From Schistosoma haematobium (Eukaryota; Platyhelminthes; Trematoda; Strigeidida; Schistosomatidae): 64,000 bases of DNA. This document shows, piece after piece, positions 34,791 to 46,261 of this stretch. Numbering within the stretch: the stretch's first letter is position 1; every line of letters begins with the position of its first letter. The notes under the pieces are model-generated. The model saw nothing but the letters and a program-made list of their open reading frames with translations. It was not told the origin of the DNA and searched no databases. The position numbers and the translations under genes were made by a program. Location: the NCBI RefSeq assembly GCF_000699445.3, contig NC_067198.1, forward strand, positions 40,213,523-40,277,522, in the 5' to 3' direction.

Positions 34791-35164
34791 TGTAGTGACT
34801 CACATTTATCACGAGAACACGACTGGTTTAATAAAAACAATTATTATTATAACCAACTGTACCAGTGCTTGTTTTAATGTGCTTTTGTTTGACTGTGCTA
34901 ATGACAGCTATATTGTGCTTCCATTCTTATTCTTACACTTTGATTGTAACTTCGCGCGAATTCGGTTACGTTCTGTAACCAAGCTTCTATCCTGGCACGA
35001 TCTCGGTATCCTTTCGATGCCACGAAATCGCCAGCGAATATATCTCGATTTGGTCCATTAATTGTCTTCTGATATTTGGCTTCTCTGGGATTTTATGGAT
35101 CTATTTTGCACGTGTTTCTCTGTAGCGGTGTTCATAGTTAATCACAACTCGACACCACGCTACA
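34791..35164. mobile_element. Solo LTR of a second LTR element
   Basis: 374 bp starting TGTAGTGACT and ending ACGCTACA (inverted TGTAG/CTACA ends), flanked by CATT at 34787-34790 and 35165-35168. It sits within L3. An 88-codon frame inside it is not taken as a gene. No matching internal region is in the window. Confidence 0.6.
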
Positions 35165-35404
35165 CATTAATGGGTAAATATACAAATCAAACAGACCATA
35201 TCAAATCATAAAATAGAAAAGAATATTTGTATAAGATTTAGCAAAAAGTGGCTGTGAATGTAGGAGACTGGGTATAATTCAAGAATAGTAAATCGTATTA
35301 TAATAGTTTATGGGTCAAAATAAAGCATATAATAAGCGGAACATGAATATGCAATAGTTAAGCTACTTAACAATCATACAGTAAGAAAATATATGTATTG
35401 TATT

Positions 35405-35796
35405 CGTATTAAATGGTGGTTGGAGGTAGTCAACAGGAAACCCTGAACCCGGGTCTCGTGCTACTTGGCACTCGTCAGCAAGGTGTACCTGCAATCTTGA
35501 GGGAACTGATGCTACTTGGCGGATTCGACCCCGTGTCACCCAGCTTCACAGTCAGAGATGTTACCACTGAGCTATCAGGGCCGCGACTGACCTCCTGTAG
35601 GACAAAGATGTAATCACAATTGATTGATCACTGGGTGGTGATCAATGTCATATGTGTCAAGTCCTTATTTAGTGCAGATCGAGTCGAGTCACCTAGACTG
35701 GTGACCACATTGCAACATGATCGATAGCATTCGATCTGCACTAAATAAGGACTTGACACACATGACATTGATCACCACCCAGTGACCAATCAATTG
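35405..35796 (-). mobile_element. Gamma-family retroposon: hairpin + tRNA-like + hammerhead
   Basis: 392 bp flanked by the 11-bp duplication TGTATTGTATT at 35394-35404 and 35797-35807, so it was inserted as a unit. Minus-strand order: long hairpin (35798-35615), tRNA-like segment (about 35580-35510; TAGCTCAGTGGTAAC as box A, GGGGTCGAATCC as box B), then the hammerhead (about 35482-35434) and a short tail. In the ribozyme CTGACGA (35478-35472), stem II GTGC/GCAC and stem III ACCC/GGGT are intact, but GAAA has become GAGA, so activity is doubtful. Confidence 0.75.
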
Positions 35797-35798
35797 TG
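35615..35798. repeat. 68-bp-arm inverted repeat (hairpin)
   Basis: Arms 35615-35682 and 35731-35798 are nearly perfect reverse complements around a 48-bp loop. Single fragments of the same sequence occur near 2640, 49880 and 50565. Confidence 0.85.
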
Positions 35799-35969
35799 TA
35801 TTGTATTAGTCTATAAATAGTTTTCAAAAGTTACCATTCCTTATTCTCGTCGGAATATAACACTTAATTTACTGTTCAGCATAGCTCAACTTGAATTCAT
35901 AGTTATAGAAAAAATTCAATACTGATTACATTCATTTTCTATTGTTGCTTTTTTTTAATCTTCTCCATT

Positions 35970-36115
35970 GCACAATCTAGTGGCTATCAGAACTCAGTAG
36001 CTAAGTGGATAACGTGATGATGGAATCAACATTAACTCTGAGATGCAGACACACGCAGCTGATGAATCTCGAATAGGACGGAGCGCGCGTCCTGGTTTCT
36101 ACTGCTAGCCATCAT
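35970..36115 (+). repeat. Alpha-family element with damaged hammerhead
   Basis: A tRNA-like 5' part (CAGTAGCTAAGTGGATAACG) with an internal deletion, then the hammerhead: CTGATGA at 36059-36065 and GTC at 36089-36091, but GAAA has become GGAG. This subtype lacks the upstream antisense ribozyme seen at 41.6 kb. Confidence 0.7.
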
Positions 36116-36119
36116 CTAG

Positions 36120-37527
36120 TTTAGCTTATATTACTAATTACATACTGATGGTTAGATGAATAGAATAATTGGGAAATAGAGTGTTAAACAGTAAATTCAG
36201 TTTAGTGATTATTAGAACATAACATCGAATATTAAAAAATACTGAAATATTGAAAGATATAAGTTCAAATCTAAGAATGGACTAATTACTTAAATTGATC
36301 ACAAAAGAATGAAGATGAAAACAGTAAGTGTACGTTTAAGTTTGGATTGTAAATCTCTTAATTCTAAACTACAATAATATTCATGTATGAATATAAATAT
36401 TAACGAAGCAATGAATGCAATTTATGAGTTAATAATACCAACGAAAAAGGATTACATAATTAATCATAATAGATAAGAATACAAATTAATAGTAAGGTGA
36501 CATGTATAGCAATGACCATAAGAATAATAACAAAAGAAACAAAATGTGTCACCGAATAGAGACATCATGTTTATTAATATACATGTTGCCTTACTATAGA
36601 TTGGTGCTTTTACTTATCACTGGTAATTATGTAGGCTTTTTCCACCGTTATCACTGACCCACAGATCTCTTAGTTATTAAAAATAATTACATATCAATAA
36701 GAGCCAAAATTTAAAGTGTAGGTTTGAAATTAAACAAACTGTCAGGGTAGAGAGAGAGAAAAGCCGCACAAATAACTTATGGACTTAAAGATTAGGTTTC
36801 TTTAAATTAATCTTTCCCACTTCGATTGTGCATAAAATATAACATATGGAGATACATAGGGTTCACTATCAAAATCAAAACTATCCATTGCTGGTAACTG
36901 TTTACCAGTAGTAAGCTTTAGTTTAGGTTTTCCTGCAAATTGCCTCCAATCATAATGTATCAAAATTATATAGTGATATTAAGTTACCTTGACTAGCGAT
37001 CACGTTGTAAGTTAATCGGTAGAATCTGGTCAGCACGTACAAATTAACAGCATGATATAGGCTACTAAACTCTAATTAATCGATATAAGTATCTAACGTT
37101 TACCTCCATCGATAAAAGCTACCCAGTTAGTTTTCAGAGTTAATGAGCAAATGTATAATATGAGGAGGAATTCTCAATGACAATGTTCACTTTTATTAGT
37201 AAGTAATTTGAATGAACTCATAAAATCTATAAACAGTACGATTTCCACTAGTCGAATGTCGAGTCACTGAACTGTTAAGAATTGAGACAATTTTGGGTTG
37301 CAGATTTCCGGGGTCATGTACCCGTATGTCTAATTTCTTAGCTGTGTCTAAAAAGAACACAAATTCCGTCAAAGGTTATTCAAAATGCACTCAAATTTGG
37401 AAAGTTAGTTGTGTTTATTTCATTTTTAACATGGACTACACTAAATTAAAGGGGAACGCACCTAAGATTGCTGGTAAAGGTTTGTAAATTCCCATTGTTT
37501 ATGTTAAGTCTTGGAACTGATTTATTA
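36120..37527. other. AT-rich non-coding stretch
   Basis: No gene or shared repeat was seen. Confidence 0.4.
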
Positions 37528-37992
37528 TGTCCCGATAAGCATAATGAATGGTAACTTTTGGGAGCCATTTATGAACCAATACTATGAGTATATTTTTATC
37601 GTATAATTGTTAAATAACTAAACTATACATATTCATGTCCCTCTTATCATGAGTTTTATTTTGACCTATGAACTATTATTATACGATTTACCATTCTTGA
37701 ATTATGCCTTGTCTATTAATTACTATCTCTCTCATTCACAGCCACATTTGGCTAATTTTTGTACAAATGTTGTTTTCATATTTTATGGTACGGTGTGGCC
37801 TGTCTGGCTGGTATATAAACCCAGTATGCTTGAAATAAATAATTCATATTGGAAATGGTGAGATTGGTGTTCTGGACTTAACTGGCTGGGCTAGGCAGGA
37901 ACCAGGACCACTAAAGACTCTAGACTACTCGCACGGGTTTTATGCGTCATTAGTCCGATCGATAATTCACTGCCCTCTAATTGGCGGTATCA
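37528..37992 (+). repeat. LTR-like repeat L4
   Basis: Plus-strand copy starting TGTCCCGATAAGC and ending GGCGGTATCA. It carries GTATATAAACCCAGTATG, a TATA-box-like promoter block, at about 37811-37828, then GCTGGGCTAGGCAGG. It is the most complete copy of this LTR. No gag or pol follows. Confidence 0.6.
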
Positions 37993-38149
37993 TTACGTTA
38001 TACATTACCAGAGCACACAGGCCACAAGTTATAACATGGTTGGTCTCTGTCGATATGTATAAATTGTGGGCCAATTGTCTCGATTTAACCTTCAGTCAAA
38101 ACCTTTTAGCATATTTGGTATATGGCTAGCAGCAAGATTTAATACTTGC

Positions 38150-38250
38150 GTTAAATAAAAGTGTTTGAAATGAAAGGTAATGGGTTCGAGTCTCAGAGTG
38201 AACATCAATACTGGGATACAGGCACATCCAGCTGCTAGGTTTGAAGACAT
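38150..38250 (+). repeat. Alpha-family fragment
   Basis: GGTAATGGGTTCGAGTCTC (box B) followed by AACATCAATACTGGGATACA and a decayed hammerhead 5' half (CATCCAGCTGCTAGG). No second half is present. Confidence 0.6.
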
Positions 38251-38357
38251 TAAAAGTTCACTTAGTATGCGAACGGAACAAAGACTTGTGAACGTAGACC
38301 AATAAGCTAGCTATTTGATGCGTCCCAGCCCCGCTAACTAGAGGAAAAAGTCCAAGC

Positions 38358-38654
38358 TTGGAACGGGAAAGTATATTCCGTAAGCCAGAAGCACAAGTGA
38401 ATAATAACAGACACAAATCAAACGTATATATACAGCATAAAACTGTCCTTGGGAAGCGTTTCAAAAATAGCATACTAAAAATACACAACGGACCAATAGC
38501 GTTAAAGATTCTCCCAAGTGGGAAATACGACATGAAGGCGAAAAGAGCGCTTTTATCGCGAAAACAAGGAAATTTAAATCTCCAGAATAAAATCATAAAA
38601 TTAAGGCATTTACCAAGTGAGTTCTGGGGATCTAACATCCCCAACACCAGCTGA
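38358..38654 (+). CDS. Unassigned 98-residue ORF
   Basis: A plus-strand frame, Lys/Asn/Arg-rich, without signal peptide or recognisable domain (SNVYIQHKTVLGKRFKN; KYDMKAKRALLSRK). The frame is open upstream to about 38320. A 158-codon frame on the opposite strand overlaps it. It could be the tail of a decayed mobile element or chance; I do not recognise it. Confidence 0.2.
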   Translation: MERESIFRKPEAQVNNNRHKSNVYIQHKTVLGKRFKNSILKIHNGPIALKILPSGKYDMKAKRALLSRKQGNLNLQNKIIKLRHLPSEFWGSNIPNTS

Positions 38655-39254
38655 CGAATCAGAAATAAGATGAAACGGATATTCTTAAATGTATGTAGGA
38701 CGTATTCAGTACAACGAAACATATTCTTGTACATATTTTGAGTATATAATATTCATAGAATCAGTTTTGTAATTAAAATCATTGTAATATCATTGTGTCG
38801 AATTCAGTTTTGATTCAATCAGAATTAATTTAAGACTTGCTGCGAATGTACTTTAGTAGGGTTAACATGAAGTCAAGATGAATTCAACCACATGTATCCC
38901 AGTGATTAACACCATGTTACTTAATGTATCCAACCATAAATTACAATTATGACATTGACCTCAAATAGAAAGTAGGCTAGTTTCTTGTAACACTTTAAAT
39001 TAGAAGTTGAGATTGATTAAACACCTATCATTAGTTAGACGAAAGATTTAAGCATTTAAGTAAATTTGAAAATATTAAAATTGACTATTATCTATCTGTA
39101 AAACATTTGAGTAACACACAATCACAGTTTTCCTTTCCAATCCATTCATATTCACTTATTGAGTTCGTTTAGTTGTAAATTCGTTATTTGACTGCACAAT
39201 CATTAATCACTATTATTAGATCAGTGGAGGAAGAAGTCAAATGGGGAAAAATAA

Positions 39255-39485
39255 TTTATTGTTAAATACAAAATTACAGAGTGCCTTTAAAAAAATATAT
39301 AAAAACCATAAATTAAATACATTATTTACACATCTTGAATCATAATTCCTCCAATCCTCTTAGTATCCCAATCGCTCTCTGTTTACCCTTCTCTTCTATT
39401 CAATTCAATCTTCTGCTCAAAAGCCTTCTAATTTCTATCAATGCTATATACTACTTAAATCTGTCAACATAAGTAGCATCCATTA
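39255..39485 (-). repeat. R240 interspersed repeat, copy 4
   Basis: Minus strand: begins GCTACTTATGTTGACA, then TTAAGTAGTATATAGCA, with GAGCAGAAGATTGAATTGAA internally and CTGTAATTTTGTATTTAACA with AATAAA at the end. It is one of the better-preserved copies. Confidence 0.65.
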
Positions 39486-41520
39486 CATTAGCAGTAATAA
39501 AATGTGTTCTTACTTTGTTCTATAAGTCTACATTTTTCACACATAAATGTAAAGTGGTATCATGTCCAGTTAATCATACCTTAGTTTTTTTTAAAAAAGT
39601 AATTGTCTTCTTTTGAACGTTTGTATTAATTTCATCAATTAGAATATGCTTAATCGCTTATTTTTCAACTAACGGATAAGTTACCATGGAATAGAATGAT
39701 TTTAGTTCATTTTGTCAATCATGTCATTCATATCCTGTTTAATATCATGACGAAATTTGTTGTGACAAAAAATCATTAAAATAAATGCTGATAGATAAGG
39801 TCAAAATAAGATTAGTACACTTACATTATGTTAAAAATTGATTTTATTTTTTCTTGAGTGTACAAGTCAAGTCAAAGTTGCCTAATAGTTAGTAACACAA
39901 ATAAAATAATCTACTCGATTATGTCATTTGCTTACGTTGTACAACTGCGTTTGTGCTGATTATGTTGTGAGTGTGCACTGCTGATGAGTTTGATTCTAGG
40001 ACGGAACATTTGTTCAGTAATTCCTTGTTTCATGTAGTACCCCAAGTGGGTTTAATCTGTGACAAATAAAGCTTCCAAATCAAACCGTTCTTCAAAAAAG
40101 AACCCTTTCAAATATACTGAAGTATTCTTCTGGTTATCATGAAATTAGTTGAACCAACTATACAATTTTCTGTGTTAAATAAGTTGCGAACGGACACCCT
40201 AAATAATTATTTGAATTCTCTCTCAGCAAACAATCAAATCCTAAGGTAATTTTTTATAACTAAATTCACTCTCACCTCTTCAACCTTCTGGATTATTTAC
40301 TTTGACGTCAATGAAATGTAAAGTTAGAGAAGGTGGTGAATAGAGATCGGTGTTTTTAACTTTGTACAGATTGCATTGTGATCTACTGATTTATATCTAG
40401 TTTTTCTTTTCATTATATGAATGCAAATATCCCATAACTTTCTTCGTTTCCCCAATTACTTCTAATTGTCTCAGCACACAGAGTATTTTGTTTCATTGAG
40501 TGTAACTATATGAGTTGTTTATACTTTTTGTGAAGATTTACTATCGTTTCTGTTCTTCTCATTCAACACTGAAATATTACTGTTAATTTCAAGTAATGAC
40601 AACTCTGTATATTCTATGATGTTTTTCCTAATTCAGAAGAACCTGTGTGATATAAAATGAAATCGTATGAATCTACTGATCTTTTATTTCCTAAATGACA
40701 AACGAAGATATAAGTTTTTAGATTAATTGTTAAGTAGTCTAATATAAATTCGAGTAAACAAATAAAATAAAAGAATTCCCAGTAAAAAAAAAACTATATG
40801 GAAATAAATAAATAAGGTTTATAATTATACATTCAGCTCTGATCCAAAAACTTTGTACGTTCATAGTGTACCTAAATTGTCTAAATCAACAATGAAGATA
40901 CAGTTGTTTAAAGAACAATCTCAATGCTAGAGCATAGATCACCGGTGGACTTATGATTATCCAACGTTGGAAAGATTCGAACTAGAACAAAACAGATGTT
41001 TTATGCTTTTTACTCTTAAAATGCTTCTCACCAGATTTCGGTTCAGAAAAATACCCGTCTTCAAGTTAAATTAACCTCCTCAAACCTATTTATCAAATAA
41101 TATCTTTAATAACCACATCATACCTTTAAATTGAGTAATCACTGTGTTTTAGCCAATTCAGTTCATTAGTACTGATTAAATTTTATCAACTAAGTTGCAA
41201 TATGGCTACTAATCTAACTGATTCAACTTTTTGTGTACTATGCTTTGATGTTAGATGATTACTATTCAGTGCTCAATCAGTATAAATATTTCGGAATTTT
41301 GGATAAGCAGCTGACCGAGGGTTTGAGTGATTATAAATCGATCTTACCGACGAGTCCTAACTCCTACAAAACCCAGCTTTAGGGTATTTTGTGAACTACC
41401 ACCAAACCACCTAACATCCTAAATGTTTGATAAGAGGCTACTTAGTTCATTAAATACTGTGATTCACATGACATACCATAGAAAAAGGTGAAGAAGTAAT
41501 AATAAATTCACTTGTTATTG
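39486..41520. other. AT-rich non-coding stretch
   Basis: No gene or shared repeat was recognised. Confidence 0.4.
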
Positions 41521-41653
41521 TTTACTTGAATCTCCTTATTGATGTTTAGGACTGCAGTTGATCAGTCTCTTATTGGCATATGTGCATCCTGTGTGGATTG
41601 CCTCGATATTGCTTTAATTCACAAGTACTCTAAGTAAAGATGGGTAGTCGTTA

Positions 41654-41714
41654 GCAGTGGAATCCAGGACGCGCGTTTCGTCCTACTCGGGACTCGTCAG
41701 CTGGATGTACCTGC
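41654..41714 (-). ncRNA. Type I hammerhead ribozyme, alpha family, core intact
   Basis: Minus strand: stem I ATCCAG / CTGGAT; CTGACGA (41700-41694); stem II GTCC/GGAC; GAAA (41679-41676); stem III ACGC/GCGT without loop; GTC (41670-41668), with the predicted cut between 41668 and 41667. The layout agrees with the known schistosome satellite hammerhead, including flanking GCAGGTAC and TTCCACTGC, which form the upper part of stem I. Confidence 0.85.
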
Positions 41715-41778
41715 AGCCTAGGACTGATGTTCACTACGGGACTCGAACTCAGTACCGTTTGCTTCAAACGTCATCGCG

Positions 41779-41833
41779 TTATCCAGCTGACGAGTTCCAA
41801 ATAGGACTAAACGCACATCCTGGATTCCACTGC
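41779..41833 (+). ncRNA. Hammerhead ribozyme, alpha family, GAAA mutated
   Basis: CTGACGA at 41787-41793 and an ATC cut triplet at 41817-41819, but TAAA replaces GAAA at 41808-41811. Stem I ATCCAG/CTGGAT is kept. Activity is probably lost. Confidence 0.65.
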
Positions 41834-42279
41834 TAACCACCATCCATATTTGTTTATAGTACTCTTTAATGTTTAACATAATGGTTTACACTAAACTGGC
41901 CCAAAAATATAACAACTAATTCAATACTAAGCTTGACTAATCTAGTCTATAATTTTTAACAAAAACTTGAACATTTTTATATTTAACATAATTACTTTAC
42001 ATGACCTAATCCAATTTAAATGATTATTTATATATTTACTGACCGATATATCTATGGAGTAGTGAATAAATCCAATACATTATGAAAATACATCATAACA
42101 CTTTTGTTTATTATATAGAAACAAAGTATTCAACCTATATAATATTTAACATGATCCATTTATGAATTTATTAACAAATAACATATGAAAGATACATCAT
42201 ATCGGTCAATATATATAATTAGTCAATTGGAAAATATTAATATTACAATTAGAAGGGGTTTTGTGGAGATTGCAGTGAT

Positions 42280-42545
42280 TTCCTTAGTTGAGATCATCAG
42301 TCAGTTGAAGCTAGACCATCATGGAAAACCTGGAAGCACTGGACGGCCGTTCCGTCCTATTGTAGGACTCCTCAGAAGTGTGCATACACAATCCTGCTCG
42401 CGGAACTCGAACCCAGGACCTATCGGTCTCGCACGCGAACGCTTAACCACTAGACCACCGAGCCACTGAAGCACTAGACCAACAGCCGTCCAGTGCTTCC
42501 AGGTTTCCCATGGTGGTCTAGCTTCAATTGACTCATGATCTCAAC
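42280..42545 (-). repeat. Beta-family foldback with damaged ribozyme
   Basis: Arms at 42288-42358 and about 42478-42545 are inverted. The core holds the minus-strand tRNA-like segment (GGTTCGAGTTCC; CACTAGACCACCGAG). The minus ribozyme has CTGAGGA but GGAA for GAAA. Confidence 0.7.
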
Positions 42546-45411
42546 TAATGAAATTTAAATATTACAATTACTAGAATTATTGATAAATATTTAATGACAA
42601 TTTTTAAAATACTTCCGATTTAAAATTTCAGTTAATATGTGAACAAAACCAACAAGACTTCCCGTTCAACTTGATAAGAACTTTCGAAAGAGTTTGAGAA
42701 ATGCTTATCAAGATACTTTATTGAATAAAGTAATTCTTTTCAATTTGATTAAATTTATATGTTCATGAAGACTGTGAACGCTTAACCTTTACACAACTAA
42801 GCCAGTATTCATTGGCGTTAAATTTTAACTTCAATCAATTCATGATTTTGCCTGTGGTGGATAACAGTCTCACATGGATTGAATTCCACTGGTCACATGT
42901 TTTCACTAGAAATGACCGTCCAGTGCTTTCGAGTCTAGGTAAAATCAGTCCGCAATTTCAATTGTGTATATACTACAATTTCTACAAATCCCCTATAACT
43001 CTATAAAATCAAAAGTGATTTCTTTGTAAAATCCCTTGCAAAAACGGATTGCTTCAATCAAGGTTAAAGGATATCAATTGTTTCCATATAGTATATACAT
43101 TCTAAACTGACCAATTCATGAATAACTTCGCTTAAATAGATCTACCTTTATATTATAAGAAAAACAGACAATGGAGGAAATATGCACAGATATTTCAAGA
43201 GTAAATAACCAGTTACTATATTAATTAATGAAGAAAATCCACCGAGTATTTAAAATAGAGTTACCACGATGTTTAAGTCAGAAACAACAAGTTTATACTG
43301 AAAAATGTTAGAATGATGAAGAATTTCGATCTCAGAAAACAGATGTTAGTTCCTAGTCTAGAACTCTTCAATCATGAATACCACTAAATCTAAAGAACTT
43401 TACATCAACTTACCCAGTAAAGGACTGATATTTCTACGATGTTTACAGAGCACTTGATTAATTTAAGTTATGAAACGGCCAAGCACATTTAACGACAGAT
43501 CTATCATGGTCATTTTTGTTGTGGTTCCGCGCTCTGCTCTTATACCGTAACGGAACTGGAATCACCCTTCTTTACAATATTAATTCGCAAACATAAAATC
43601 ATGGCAATCCTACTATGAAAATACCGGATCCTAACTACTGTATCCCATCATTAGGAAACAGATGTTAATTTGTAGTTATGCCACTTTTTTAGTGTACTTA
43701 TATATTTCTTACACTGTTTACCGCAGAATGTGCTAATAAGAGGGATATCTAATAGGGTGCACAGTTCAACACTAAAATCTAATCACCGATGATATATTTT
43801 CTTTAAATCATATGCTTCGCCTTATTAAAATCTTTGTGACAAATTTTTAGTGCAAACAATTCATGAATCATATCTTTCTAAATACCGTACGCCTTATATT
43901 TTGAAATGTTGAGTCCACTTTCACCAACCTGTTCATATCTGTAAATCAGTATGGATTGTCACTATTTTCAGAGTATGTATATACCACAAGCAATAATTTC
44001 ATTAAGTTGTCTTCTACAGAACAATACGATTGCACAACAATTTTCTAGCTGAAGTCATTACATGATGCCAAAAACCTTCAGATTTAGAAAGAACTCTAAA
44101 TGAAATTTTCCTACAGATCCTGATACACGGAAACCCTTTTTCATGTAATTAAGGTGACCGAAAATCCAAACATTTTAAGTACACAATTTTTGAGGTCATG
44201 AAATTTCTTATCAGTGAGAAGTAGAATGCATCGAATGTTAGATGTTTGAAGTGTTCATTCCGACTGCTGTCAACTCGCATGTCTATTAATTCCATCCGTA
44301 GACAATGATTAGCTACCACCATTCCAGAAAATAAAGCAGCCGACAAATTAAACTTTGTTCGAACTATGGAATCTCAAGAATGTTATCAAAATTTATTATG
44401 AAGCTCTGACGAGATATTTTGTATCCCTGATGTCGTTAAGTCCCACAGGTTGACTAAAAAGAGAAATGAGTTTACCTTGACATTCAAATCTTGAGTTTTA
44501 TGTATATATATTTTACATGGTTCATAAACTACATCAGATAGTTGTACATAACACCGAAAATTAAAACCCTATAACTGTACACTCGGTTTTACTCAAGGAT
44601 TAAACCATCACGACTTAATACTATTTATTACCTGCTTAAACTGCAGACTACTGAATGATTCAACCTGGAATGTAGCTTCTATCTTGAGGTGATAGTCAAA
44701 CTCACCTGTTACGATGAACAAAATGGGCTATATTAGGTTAAATATTAATTCATATTTTGCCATGTCAGTTGGATAGTGGTAAAAGACGCACCAACTTAAG
44801 ATCCGAAGGCGAAGTCATCCTCCCAACTGTAATGAGGTATGATGATAGCAAGGTGTTTCCATCGAACGAGTATTTGCGGTGATAGTGACTTCCCATTTAA
44901 AAAGGAAGCAGTTAGAAAAGGTTGACCCTAAAAATAGCACACCTCACCCTGCCCTAAGGATTTCTGTCACTAAAGGTAAGGTCTTAAAACGAGTTAACCC
45001 ATCAAAAACTACTGGTGAGAATGCCGAGTATGAACGACCTCAGGCACTTATATTTTCGGCTCTGCAGTTAGGTTTTCTGTCATTAGACTGGTCCCCAAAG
45101 ACGTATTTTTACATGGTGTAAGCGACCGTTCTTATATTCCTTATAGCATCTCAATTCATCGGCATTATTCCCTTTAGATTTCACTTGCAACTGAACTTTC
45201 GTATTTCTTGCCAGGCACATTACTGCAGTGAAGTTAGTCATGTTAGACACTTCTTCCGTTTATCAATATCACAAATTAGGAAATTTCAAAAAAATAACGC
45301 AAAACTGTATAAATTGAATAGTAAACTTTTAATCAAACAGTACATCTAATAAAAATGAGACATTAATGTAAATGACTTTTGAGCAATGTAAAATCAAAAT
45401 GTTGTTCATAT
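42546..45411. other. Non-coding stretch
   Basis: 42780-42960 is a decayed beta fragment (CCGTCCAGTGCTTTCGAG). The 80-codon frame at 44879-45121 has protein-like composition (SHLKRKQLEKVDPKN) but no known domain, and I do not call it a gene. Confidence 0.4.
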
Positions 45412-45417
45412 TTTATT
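45412..45417 (-). other. Candidate poly(A) signal of the prosaposin-like gene
   Basis: AATAAA on the minus strand, about 210 bp after the stop codon at 45626-45628. Confidence 0.4.
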
Positions 45418-45625
45418 CCAACAGAGAGAAATAAAAAAAAGTCAATGAATTCAGATTGTTCTTCAAAAAGATAAATTTGTAGAAAACACATTAACAAACA
45501 ACAGATGAATAGGCACAAACACAAATACAGAGACCAGATGAAGTATAAATGAATGAGTTCAAATGAGAAGGGGAAACACAAAAATGTCCTCTAGGCAGTA
45601 AAAATTAAGATTGATCATTATTCAA

Positions 45626-46261
45626 TTATGGATTGATAGAATTAGATTTGAATTTATGTATATTTGACCAAACTACATTCATACAATGCCATTCTGCATG
45701 TTCACCGCATAATTTAGCATTTTCAAATGATGCACACCAAAACGATGGACCATGTGTACATCTATTATCAAGTTTAGAAGTTATCTTATGTGATGATTTC
45801 CTTGAATCTGATAAAGTAATCCATACCTTAGTTTCACAATGCACTAAGGCTGCATTACCGCATATTTTAGCAATTTCTTTTGATTGACACCAATAAGATG
45901 GCCCCCATGAACATGGTTTTATACCTAATAAATGTTCAGATTTAGTTTTCTCAATTGGCGTTGATAATGACGTTGTAGTAGCATGACTGTCAATAATATT
46001 ATTATCTTTACTATCAATATCAATGCCATTAGTGTTAATTTCGGGCCAATAAGTTGCTGTACAATAATTTGTTGCATTACATTTTCTAGCCGTCTCTTTT
46101 GATGAGCACCAATAAGTAGGACCCCATAAACAAGCAATTTTATCAAAATCATATAAAGCTAATGGACTTAATTTGTCTGGATTTTCATTTACAGACTGAT
46201 CTATTGTTTCAGAGAATTGTTCATTTTCACCATCTTTCACTGAAGCACAGTTGATTGTACG
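45626..46261 (-). CDS. Prosaposin-like last exon: end of SapB 2 and three SapA modules
   Basis: Starts after ATGCAG with RTINC (Cys6 of domain 2). Three saposin A modules follow: CLWGPTYWCSSKETARKC, CSWGPSYWCQSKEIAKIC and CTHGPSFWCASFENAKLC, each with a later Cys and Trp. A Ser/Thr-rich linker separates the first and second. The stop is at 45628-45626. Three tandem A modules at the C-terminus is more than in vertebrate prosaposin, which has one. Confidence 0.85.
   Translation of the reverse strand, partial: RTINCASVKDGENEQFSETIDQSVNENPDKLSPLALYDFDKIACLWGPTYWCSSKETARKCNATNYCTATYWPEINTNGIDIDSKDNNIIDSHATTTSLSTPIEKTKSEHLLGIKPCSWGPSYWCQSKEIAKICGNAALVHCETKVWITLSDSRKSSHKITSKLDNRCTHGPSFWCASFENAKLCGEHAEWHCMNVVWSNIHKFKSNSINP

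Larger units (their letters stand above)
34625..35862 (-). repeat. LTR-like repeat L3 with two later insertions
   Basis: Minus-strand LTR from 35862 (TGTTATATTCCGACGAG) to 34625 (ending GGTAGTATCA). It starts TG and ends CA as LTRs do. Inserted in it are a solo LTR of another family (34791-35164) and a gamma tRNA/hammerhead retroposon (35405-35796). Joined, it is about 460 bp, similar to L4. Confidence 0.65.
41525..41850 (-). repeat. Alpha-family foldback: antisense and sense hammerheads around a tRNA-like core
   Basis: After the shared flank (41525-41640), two hammerheads lie back to back: 41654-41714 on the minus strand and 41779-41833 on the plus strand. Between them, on the minus strand, is a Pol III-type segment (GATAACGCGATGACG, then GAGTTCGAGTCCCG as box B). 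On the minus strand, the antisense ribozyme precedes the box A-like region and the functional one follows box B. The same order, decayed, occurs at 47.9 kb. Confidence 0.75.

Noticed and set aside
38258..38734. 158-codon minus-strand ORF rich in Phe/Leu
   Set aside because: It is antisense to a Lys/Asn-rich frame on the plus strand, which gives hydrophobic residues automatically; there is no domain and no context.
44879..45121. 80-codon plus-strand ORF with protein-like composition
   Set aside because: No domain, no splice partners and no paralogue in the window; too little to call.
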